Assembly (NCBI GenBank): GCA_031549325.1
Contig: JAVBQA010000111.1
Coordinates: 1-12,387, forward strand
Direction of reading: 5' to 3'
DNA: 12,387 nucleotides
Origin: JAJDGF01 sp031549325
GTDB lineage: Bacteria > Bacillota > Clostridia > Christensenellales > Aristaeellaceae
Both the position numbers and the translations under genes were made by a program. Shown one piece after another: positions 1 through 6,099 of the stretch (positions are counted from its first letter, which is position 1; each line of letters begins with the position of its first letter). Below the pieces are notes generated by a model. That model worked only from the letters and a program-made list of their open reading frames with translations. It had not been told where the DNA came from and did not search any database.

Positions 1-384
1 CCCCCAGCCCATTCCTCTTTTCGCAATGGTCGGCTCGTTCGCTGCCGCTCCTGCGCCTTCCTTGCTCAAAGAACCTCCGATTCGCTTCTTCGCCCACTGG
101 GCGCGCTCATCTCCGGTTCCCTTCAAGCGCTTTTGGTTACGGTACCCATAAGGTACCGGAAATCGACAATACCGATTTCCGGGAACGGATTTGATGGCTG
201 GGCGGCGGGGCAAAGGCAATGGATATGACCGGGCTGGCCGCGAGGCCAAGCATGGATGATCAGGCAGCCCGCAGGGCACAGCGCAGCGTCCGTCTGGACA
301 TGGAACAAGAGGGCACAGCGCGCCGGCCGGACGGGCTTCAGGGCGGGTGCGGGAGCGCGTTCGCGCGCATTCTGCACTTTCTTC
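1..384. other. Upstream region without a convincing gene
   Basis: I see no credible coding region here. Open frames exist on both strands (for example + from 219 and - from 377), but they have no ribosome-binding site, no recognisable domain and simply run through GC-rich sequence, one of them across the promoter of the next gene. The stretch at about 1-140 is pyrimidine-rich on the + strand. What stands out is the pair of overlapping inverted repeats at 140-182. The left edge could hold the tail of a gene or repeat that lies outside the window, and that cannot be decided here. Confidence 0.5.
140..182. repeat. Two overlapping inverted repeats (hairpin pair)
   Basis: The first repeat has 7-bp arms CGGTACC (140-146) and GGTACCG (152-158) around a 5-base loop. 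The second has perfect 10-bp arms CCGGAAATCG (156-165) and CGATTTCCGG (173-182) around a 7-base loop. The two share bases 156-158, so as RNA they could not both form fully. There is no T-tract after either, so neither is a standard terminator on the + strand. They may be part of a dispersed palindromic repeat, an operator or a small structured RNA. The symmetry itself is directly visible; the role is unknown. Confidence 0.7.
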
Positions 385-412
385 TTGTGCGATCGATTAT
401 TTGTGGTATAAT
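385..412 (+). promoter_or_regulatory. SigA-type promoter of the YARHG-domain gene
   Basis: A perfect -10 box TATAAT (407-412) is preceded by an extended -10 TGG (404-406). A TTG-containing -35 element, TTGTGC (385-390), lies 16 bases upstream. Transcription should begin near 419, leaving a leader of about 80 bases before the ATG at 502. The core TGGTATAATG also occurs in the ftsH promoter of this window. A candidate 0A box overlaps the expected start point (see findings). Confidence 0.75.
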
Positions 413-501
413 GTTGTCAAATCCGAAACTTACCATGGGGAGTTTTCGTCGAATAAGACGGATACAAAGGCATGCTGTTGCCTGTTGGGAGGGTATTACT
501 C

Positions 502-2463
502 ATGAAGAAACTCAGACCTTATCTGGTGTTGTGCCTGGCGCTGCTCTTGGCGCTCGGCTTGTGCCCGCCGGCCCTGGCGGCCACGGGCGTGAGCGTGCAG
601 GGGCGCACCGTGGCCGAGCTCGGCAGCGACGTGTTCGCCGCGCTGGCCGACGCCAGCGGCACGGGCCTGTATAAAATCCCGGCGGACGGCGAGATGACGC
701 TGGTCGAGGCGCAGACCGACATCCGCGACCTGGTGACCGTGGGCGACAGCGTGTATTACCTGCGCTACGATCCGCCCGCCTACCAGCTGGTGGCCTGCGA
801 CAAGGACGGCAAGCTGCTGCCGCTGGCCGAGTTTGCCGAGGGCCAGCAGGTGGACAAGCTGAGCTACTACGACGGCATGCTGTACCTGCTGGTGGACAAC
901 GTGCTGACGCTGATGGACCCGGCCGGCGGCGAGCCGGACGAGCTGAACACCGACATCGTGATGAGCGACTACGTGATCAGCAACGACGTGATCTACTACA
1001 TCTCGGCCGATGAGGACGAGAAGGTGACCTACGACAAAGAGGAGGCGGGCCACAGCCTGAGCGGCACCTACGGCCAGCTGTTCTCCATGACGATCAGCGG
1101 CAGCACCCCCGAGCAGGTGCTGGACAAGGGCGTCTCCGACCTGAAGGCGTTCGACGGCAACATCTACCTGCACAACATGGAGGACAATTACTCCTCCGTG
1201 AGCGGCAGCGACTACTGGCTGGAGGGCAAGCTGTATCGGCTGAACATGGCCACCAACCAGCTGGTCTCGATGAACCTGAACTACGACTGGGCCTATTTCC
1301 CCGCCGCGAACGGCGTGGTGGTGTCCCGAGAGAAGAACGTGTCGATCTTCCCGCTGAACGGCGGCGCGGAGAAGCTGCTGTTCAGCCCGGAGGCGCGCGC
1401 CATCATGACCGCCACGGCGGACAACGCCTACGTCTATGAGATCAGCAAGGGCGTTTTGACCCAGGTTCCGCTGAACGGCGCCAAGACCAGGACCCTCTAC
1501 AGCGGCGGCCCGATCACGGATCCCTCCGCCGGTTCCGCCACCCCCGCCGAGGGCACGGCGGGCGCCGAGGGCGCCAAGGGCCTGGCCGACGAGATCCCGG
1601 CCGACGGCTACATCTTTCCCGATTCCGCCACCCGCAAGCTGACCATGGACGACCTGCGGCAGGTCGATGGCACGCTGTGGGAGCTGGGTCGCCTGGAGAT
1701 CCTGGCGCGCCACGGCTATGAGTTCAACACCAAGTCGGTGCAGGCCTACTTCAACGGCAAGTCCTGGTACACGGCGGGCGGCTATCGGGCCGGCATGCTG
1801 GACGCCATCGAGACCTACAACAACAGCCTGATCAAGCGGCAGACCGGCGGCGTGCTGGGCCGCAGCGCCACCAGCCGCGATGTTGATTCGGGCAGCTCCT
1901 CCGCCAAGACCGGCGGCTACATCTTCCCAAACTCCAAGACCAAAAAGCTCACCCGCTCCCAGATCCTGGATGTGAGCAAGTCCAAGTGGGCCTACGGCCG
2001 CAACGAGATCCTGGCGCGCCACGGCTACCAGTTCGAGACCAAGAAGTTCCGCGACTACTTCAACGGCAAGACCTGGTACAAGCCGGGCGGCTACAGCCGC
2101 AGCTCGGTGAGCAGCCTCGAGTGGGACAACATGAACCTGATCAAGAGCATGGAGCAGGAGTACGGCCTGCTCGATGACGACGGCCGCGCCACCGGCTCCA
2201 CCGGGCGCACCAAGCTGAGCAAGAATGTGTTCAGCGCCAGCTCCACCAAGAAGCTCAAGGCCTCGCAGCTGAAGGGCCTGTCCGCCGAGAAGCTGGCCAC
2301 CGCCCGCAACGAGATCCTGGCGCGCCACGGCTACCCCTTCAAGGAGAGCAAGTGGATCAACTACTTCAAGAAGATCGGCTGGAAGCGCCGCAGCAATTAC
2401 TCCAGCAAGGAACTGAACGCGATCGAGTGGTACAACATCGACCTGATCAAAAAGTACGAATAA
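502..2463 (+). CDS. Secreted propeller-like protein with three YARHG domains
   Basis: The start is ATG 502, with GGGAGGG (487-493) about 8 bases upstream; in-frame codons from 472 lie before that site. The protein is 653 residues. An N-terminal signal peptide has KK followed by a Leu/Ala-rich core ending ALA-A near residue 25, so it is probably exported. Residues about 30-345 show repeated short strands of the YYLR / LYLL / YYIS / IYLH kind, resembling DUF5050-type beta-propeller repeats. A low-complexity Ala/Gly/Glu linker (about 345-368) leads to three YARHG domains starting near 370, 473 and 574, each with the core EILARHGY (399-406, 502-509, 604-611) and a trailing NLIK/DLIK motif. YARHG domains are known from extracellular bacterial proteins, but their molecular role is not established. 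A cell-envelope binding role is inference. The gene has its own promoter and is closed off by terminators from spoIVB. Confidence 0.85.
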   Translation: MKKLRPYLVLCLALLLALGLCPPALAATGVSVQGRTVAELGSDVFAALADASGTGLYKIPADGEMTLVEAQTDIRDLVTVGDSVYYLRYDPPAYQLVACDKDGKLLPLAEFAEGQQVDKLSYYDGMLYLLVDNVLTLMDPAGGEPDELNTDIVMSDYVISNDVIYYISADEDEKVTYDKEEAGHSLSGTYGQLFSMTISGSTPEQVLDKGVSDLKAFDGNIYLHNMEDNYSSVSGSDYWLEGKLYRLNMATNQLVSMNLNYDWAYFPAANGVVVSREKNVSIFPLNGGAEKLLFSPEARAIMTATADNAYVYEISKGVLTQVPLNGAKTRTLYSGGPITDPSAGSATPAEGTAGAEGAKGLADEIPADGYIFPDSATRKLTMDDLRQVDGTLWELGRLEILARHGYEFNTKSVQAYFNGKSWYTAGGYRAGMLDAIETYNNSLIKRQTGGVLGRSATSRDVDSGSSSAKTGGYIFPNSKTKKLTRSQILDVSKSKWAYGRNEILARHGYQFETKKFRDYFNGKTWYKPGGYSRSSVSSLEWDNMNLIKSMEQEYGLLDDDGRATGSTGRTKLSKNVFSASSTKKLKASQLKGLSAEKLATARNEILARHGYPFKESKWINYFKKIGWKRRSNYSSKELNAIEWYNIDLIKKYE

Positions 2464-2550
2464 CGCGCCCAGGCTGTCAAAATACTGCGTCTTTTGAAGC
2501 TCAACATTCCTCTCCTGCATGACAGATACTTTTTAGACAGCCTGCGCGCC
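2464..2550. mobile_element. MITE-like 75-bp element with 6-bp flanking direct repeats
   Basis: Positions 2470-2544 are bounded by perfect 9-bp inverted ends, CAGGCTGTC (2470-2478) and GACAGCCTG (2536-2544), followed inward by A-rich/T-rich tracts. The direct repeat CGCGCC flanks it on both sides (2464-2469 and 2545-2550). By hand count the element is 33/75 GC, clearly lower than its surroundings. It encodes nothing. It lies immediately behind the TAA of the YARHG gene, and removing it plus one flank would put that stop codon directly against the terminator stem. This is the layout of a small non-autonomous insertion with a target duplication. Copies elsewhere in the genome would be needed for proof. 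Confidence 0.5.
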
Positions 2551-2576
2551 CCTCCAAGCGGAGGGGCGCGCCTTTT
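2544..2576 (+). terminator. Intrinsic terminator after the YARHG gene
   Basis: Perfect 12-bp stem: GCGCGCCCCTCC (2544-2555) pairs with GGAGGGGCGCGC (2560-2571) around the tetraloop AAGC, followed by C and four T (2573-2576). The lower six or seven base pairs of the 5' arm are formed by the right-hand flank of the candidate insertion element. Confidence 0.8.
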
Positions 2577-2615
2577 GCGCGCTTTGCGCGGGCGGCATCG
2601 GAATATCCACAAAAT

Positions 2616-2644
2616 GGCTTCCCGCGCGGCGGGGGGCCTTTTTT
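2616..2644 (+). terminator. Second intrinsic terminator
   Basis: GGCTTCCCGC (2616-2625) pairs with GCGGGGGGCC (2629-2638) through ten pairs, two of them G-U, around a 3-base loop, and is followed by six T (2639-2644). Four A (2611-2614) sit just upstream of the 5' arm, so weak function on the other strand is also possible. It backs up the terminator at 2544-2576 and insulates spoIVB. Confidence 0.7.
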
Positions 2645-2752
2645 CCGTTTTGGCGCAATTTGGACGGTATGGAGGCGGTGGATTTTCCAGCATAGCCGAA
2701 GCGAGGGCGGGCCAATTTAAGCGAGAACGTGCTTGCGATGAGGAGAATAATC

Positions 2753-4024
2753 ATGAAAAAAAACCAGGAAAACCGGGAATCCATGCAAAAGCTCAAACAC
2801 GCGCTGGGATGGGCGCTGGCGGCTCTGGTGCTGGCGGTGGGCGTGTGTCCGGCGAATCTAAAACTCAAAAATCTGCCAAATGTAATCAACCTGACGCAGG
2901 GCTATTCCACCCAGATCGCGCTGCCCGCGCCGTTTGGGGCCGAGATTCGTCAGGGCGGCGCGGCGGTTCTGGAGGGCCTGGACCAGACGCTCAGCGAGGC
3001 CGATCCTTCCTATATGCTGACCGGCGAGACCCCCGGCCATGCACAGCTGGTGCTGAACCTGCTGGGGCTGCCGGTCAAGACGGTGACGGTAAACGTTCAG
3101 CCGGAGCGCACGGTGATGCCGGGCGGGCAGTCCATCGGCGTGGCGATCAAGATGGGCGGCGCGCTGGTGGTGGGCATGAGCGACATGAAGGGCGAGCAAA
3201 GCCCCGCGCGCGCCGCCGGGCTGAAGCCGGGCGACCGGATCACCCGGGTGGACGGGCACGCCGTGGAGGGCGCGGCGGCGCTGAGCCGGCTGCTCAAGCC
3301 CGAAAAAAGCGTGCTGACGGTGGTGCGCGGGGACGAGGAGCTGCTGATTCCCATCACGCCCATCAAGGACGCGCGCGACGGCCAGCTGCGGCTGGGGGCC
3401 TGGGTGCGGGACAGCACCGCGGGCGTGGGCACCCTGTCGTTTTATGACCCGGAGAGCGGCATGTACGGCGCGCTGGGGCACGCCATCACCGACGTGGACA
3501 CCGGCACCGTGCTGCCGGTGGGCGAGGGCTATATCTATGAGAGCCACATCGTGGACATCCTGCCCGGCAAGGGCGGAGAGCCGGGCGAGCTGCTGGGCGA
3601 GTTTTTCAACGAGGATAAGCAGCTCGGGAGCGTCGAGATCAACTCGGACATCGGGCTGTACGGCGCCAGCGACGAGCCCATGCTGAACGAGCTGTTCCCG
3701 GCGGGCGTGAAGCTGCTGGCGCGCGACGAGGTCAAGCTCGGCCCCGCGCAGATCATCACCACCATCGAAGACAAGGGCATGGCGCTGTACGACTGCGAGA
3801 TCGTCAAGCTGTACCATCAGGATTCGCCCGCGCCGCGCAGCCTGGTGGTGAAGATCACCGACGAGCGGCTGCTGAACGCCACCGGCGGCATCGTGCAGGG
3901 CATGAGCGGCTCGCCCATCCTGCAGGATGGGCGGCTGGTGGGCGCGGTCACGCACGTGTTCATCAACGACCCGACGCAGGGCTATGGGCTGTACGCCGAG
4001 TGGATGATCGAGCAGTGCGCTTGA
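2753..4024 (+). CDS. spoIVB: SpoIVB serine peptidase (family S55), sporulation signalling protease
   Basis: The start is ATG 2753, with AGGAG (2741-2745) 7 bases upstream; a GTG in frame at 2729 lies before that site and is rejected. At 423 residues it matches B. subtilis SpoIVB (about 426). Order: a membrane/signal segment (about 16-33), an intermediate region, a PDZ domain (about 127-205) with the LKPGDRI motif, and an S55 protease domain. The catalytic triad is complete: His243 in GHAITD, Asp370 in KITDERL and Ser385 in QGMSGSP. These sit at a constant +7 offset from the B. subtilis residues H236, D363 and S378. In the family, SpoIVB is made in the forespore, crosses into the intermembrane space, cleaves SpoIVFA and so triggers pro-SigK processing. 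Whether the same target exists here cannot be seen. It lies upstream of spo0A, as in B. subtilis. I could not find a clear forespore sigma promoter. Confidence 0.93.
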   Translation: MKKNQENRESMQKLKHALGWALAALVLAVGVCPANLKLKNLPNVINLTQGYSTQIALPAPFGAEIRQGGAAVLEGLDQTLSEADPSYMLTGETPGHAQLVLNLLGLPVKTVTVNVQPERTVMPGGQSIGVAIKMGGALVVGMSDMKGEQSPARAAGLKPGDRITRVDGHAVEGAAALSRLLKPEKSVLTVVRGDEELLIPITPIKDARDGQLRLGAWVRDSTAGVGTLSFYDPESGMYGALGHAITDVDTGTVLPVGEGYIYESHIVDILPGKGGEPGELLGEFFNEDKQLGSVEINSDIGLYGASDEPMLNELFPAGVKLLARDEVKLGPAQIITTIEDKGMALYDCEIVKLYHQDSPAPRSLVVKITDERLLNATGGIVQGMSGSPILQDGRLVGAVTHVFINDPTQGYGLYAEWMIEQCA

Positions 4025-4085
4025 GCGCCGCGAAACAGGCGCCGCGAATGGGGAACCGCGCATTGGGAAAACCTCATTGTGCATT

Positions 4086-4114
4086 TTGATCCAACTGTTG
4101 AGAATTTGTATACA
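4086..4114 (+). promoter_or_regulatory. Probable SigA-type promoter of spo0A
   Basis: TTGATC (4086-4091) and TATACA (4109-4114) are separated by exactly 17 bases in the AT-rich gap between spoIVB and spo0A. Each matches the consensus at four of six positions. Transcription would begin near 4121, giving a leader of about 60 bases before the GTG at 4180. A one-mismatch 0A box (4146-4152) lies inside that leader. I see no convincing SigH promoter. Sigma class is inference. Confidence 0.5.
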
Positions 4115-4179
4115 TTTGAGATGTGGCAGGAATCGGGCTGGAATGCGTCGAAACCCCTATCCGATTGGGGGGAGATCGC

Positions 4180-4923
4180 GTGGGTGTTGCCAGGCGCCGC
4201 GCGGTGCTGGTCATGGCCGATGCGCAGCGCATCCGGCCGATGAACGAGCAGCTGACCGCGCTGGACGTGGATGTGATCTTCACGGCCCGGGACGGCGTGC
4301 AGGCGCTCGCCCTGCTGCCGCTCTCGCTGACCGACCTGCTGATCGCGGATCTGGTGCTGCCCATCCTGGACGGGCCGGAGCTGGTGCGGCGGGTGCGTGA
4401 GCTCAGCCTGCACACCATGCCGGCGGTGATTCTGATGGCCGCCGCGCCCATGCCGGGCGTCGAGGCGCAGGCGCTCATCGAGGGGGCGTGCGCGGTGCTG
4501 AGAAAGCCGGTCGACCAGCAGGCGCTCTCGGCGCTGCTGTCCGGGCTTTCCGTGCGCGACCGGGTGCAGCGGGCTTCCGCCAGCGAGCAGCACATCCTGC
4601 AGGCGCTGCAGCGCCTGGGGTTGTCGGTGAAGCTGCGGGGCACGCACTATCTGGTCGAGGCGATCTCGCTGGCCTCCAGGGACGTCCGGCTGCTGGAGGA
4701 CCTGACCGCCACGCTGTACCCCATGGTCGCCGAGAAATTCAAGGTGGAGCAGGCCAAGGTGGAGCACGCCATGCGCCGCGCGGTGGAATCGGCCTGGTCG
4801 GGCGGCTACCTCGAGGCACAAAACCGGGCATTTGGAAACACGATCGATGCAAGGCGCGGCAAGCCGACCAGCGGCGAAATGATCGCCCGCGTCGCGGAAC
4901 TGCTGCGCGTCAAGGAGATATGA
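4180..4923 (+). CDS. spo0A: Spo0A-family sporulation response regulator with atypical receiver
   Basis: The start is GTG 4180, with GGGGGGAG (4167-4174) 5 bases upstream; the frame is open further up (GTG 4123), but that start has no ribosome-binding site and would add 19 residues foreign to the family. The protein has 247 residues (B. subtilis Spo0A 267). The receiver domain spans about 8-125 and keeps the phospho-acceptor Asp57 (ADLVLPILDG) and Lys109 (RKP). The acidic pair is reduced to Asp14-Ala15, and the conserved Thr/Ser is Ala87 (VILMAAA). The Spo0A-specific DNA-binding domain follows from about 138, with TLYP (178-181), the recognition-helix region KVEHAMRR (193-200) and the terminal GKPTSGEMIARVAELL stretch. 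Position after spoIVB supports orthology to the master regulator of sporulation. The receiver changes suggest altered phosphate control. deoB starts three bases after the stop, so the two may be co-translated. Confidence 0.88.
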   Translation: MGVARRRAVLVMADAQRIRPMNEQLTALDVDVIFTARDGVQALALLPLSLTDLLIADLVLPILDGPELVRRVRELSLHTMPAVILMAAAPMPGVEAQALIEGACAVLRKPVDQQALSALLSGLSVRDRVQRASASEQHILQALQRLGLSVKLRGTHYLVEAISLASRDVRLLEDLTATLYPMVAEKFKVEQAKVEHAMRRAVESAWSGGYLEAQNRAFGNTIDARRGKPTSGEMIARVAELLRVKEI

Positions 4924-4926
4924 TTG

Positions 4927-6093
4927 ATGAAGAACAAGAGAGTCTGCCTGATCATCCTGGATAGCCTGGGCATTGGCAACGCGCCGGATGCCGACCAATA
5001 CGGCGACAAGGGAGCCAACACGCTCAAGAGCGTCATGGCGCAATCGCCCGATCTGCCCAACCTCATCGACCTGGGGCTGCTGAACGCGGCGAAACTCCCC
5101 GGGGCCATCGAGGATCCGCTGGGCTGCTTTGGGCGCATGACCGAGCTGTCCGCCGGGAAGGACACCACCACCGGCCACTGGGAGCTGTCCGGGCTGCCGG
5201 TGATGAAGCCGTTCCCGACGTATCCGGACGGCTTCCCGCCCGATCTGATCCGGCAATTCGAGGAGGAAGTCGGGCTGGGCGTGATCGGCAACAAGGCCGC
5301 GTCCGGCACCGAGATCATCGAAGAGCTGGGCAGCGAGCACATCAAGACCGGCAAGCTGATCGTCTACACCTCGGCCGACAGCGTGTTTCAGGTGGCCGCG
5401 CACGAGGCCATCGTGCCGCCCGCCGAGCTGTGGCACATCTGCCGCATCGCCCGCAGGATGCTGACCGGGGACCACGCCGTGGGCCGCGTGATCGCGCGCC
5501 CGTTCGTGGGCAACCCGGGCGCTTTCGAGCGCACCGGCAACCGGCGCGACTTCTCGCTGGACCCCACCGGCAAGACCATGCTCGACCTGATCAAGGACGC
5601 GGGCAAGGACGTGATGGGCGTGGGCAAGATCGAGGACATCTTCAACCACCGCGGGCTGACCTTCTCCAACCACGCCGCCGGCAACGACGCCTGCGTGGAC
5701 GCCACGCTGGAGCTGCTGCGGCAGGACAGGTGGAAGGGGCTGCTGTTTGTGAACCTGGTGGACGGCGACATGGTCTACGGCCACCGGCGCGACCCGAAGG
5801 GCTACGCGCGGTCGCTCGAGGCGTTTGACAGGCGGCTGCCCGAGATCATGCGGCTGCTGGGGGAGGACGGGCTGCTGGTCATCACCGCCGACCACGGCTG
5901 CGACCCGGGCTATGCGGGAACCGACCACACAAGGGAGCAGGCGCCGGTGCTGTGCTGGAGCCTGAACGCCAGGGAGGGCGTGGACCTTGGGCAGCGCACG
6001 AGCTTCGCCGACGTGTCCGCCACCATCCTGGAGGCGCTGGGCGTGAAGGAGAAACTTCAGGGAACGTCGTTCCTTAGAGAGATTGAGGATTGA
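4927..6093 (+). CDS. deoB: Phosphopentomutase (DeoB)
   Basis: Interconverts (deoxy)ribose-1-phosphate and (deoxy)ribose-5-phosphate in nucleoside salvage, a cytosolic Mn-dependent alkaline-phosphatase-superfamily enzyme. The start is ATG 4927, with AAGGAG (4912-4917) 9 bases upstream inside the end of spo0A; a TTG at 4924 is a weaker alternative. Length 388 residues is normal. Visible motifs are LDSLGIGNAPDA with Asp12, DTTTGHWE with the catalytic Thr82, DGDMVYGH with Asp281 and His286, TADHG with Asp322 and His323, and GTDHT with His334. The C-terminal four positions keep a constant offset of five from the known B. cereus metal ligands, so the metal site appears complete. punA follows 6 bases after the stop; the two enzymes are consecutive steps, and the same pair is adjacent in B. 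subtilis (drm-punA). Confidence 0.96.
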   Translation: MKNKRVCLIILDSLGIGNAPDADQYGDKGANTLKSVMAQSPDLPNLIDLGLLNAAKLPGAIEDPLGCFGRMTELSAGKDTTTGHWELSGLPVMKPFPTYPDGFPPDLIRQFEEEVGLGVIGNKAASGTEIIEELGSEHIKTGKLIVYTSADSVFQVAAHEAIVPPAELWHICRIARRMLTGDHAVGRVIARPFVGNPGAFERTGNRRDFSLDPTGKTMLDLIKDAGKDVMGVGKIEDIFNHRGLTFSNHAAGNDACVDATLELLRQDRWKGLLFVNLVDGDMVYGHRRDPKGYARSLEAFDRRLPEIMRLLGEDGLLVITADHGCDPGYAGTDHTREQAPVLCWSLNAREGVDLGQRTSFADVSATILEALGVKEKLQGTSFLREIED

Positions 6094-6099
6094 TGCGCC

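Noticed and set aside
219..674. Possible + strand gene of about 150 codons before and into the YARHG gene
   Set aside because: It runs through the promoter and the start of the YARHG gene in another frame, with no ribosome site or domain.
1696..2333. Three identical stretches encoding EILARHGY at 1696, 2005 and 2311, as a DNA repeat or recombination site
   Set aside because: They encode the conserved core of three homologous YARHG domains, and strong GC codon bias explains the identical codons.
496..2520. Long open frame of about 670 codons on the - strand, opposite the YARHG gene
   Set aside because: Its product is rich in Ala, Val, Gly, His and Gln with no domain, and it mirrors a GC-rich gene with strong third-position bias. 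The + strand gene has signal peptide, domains, promoter and terminator.
2667..2697. GTATG and CATAGCC as a SigG promoter of spoIVB
   Set aside because: The spacing is 19 bases rather than about 17, and the last three positions of the -10 box do not match.
4128..4144. AGGAATC ... GAAT as a SigH promoter of spo0A
   Set aside because: Only 6 bases separate the two elements, far below the roughly 11-13 needed.
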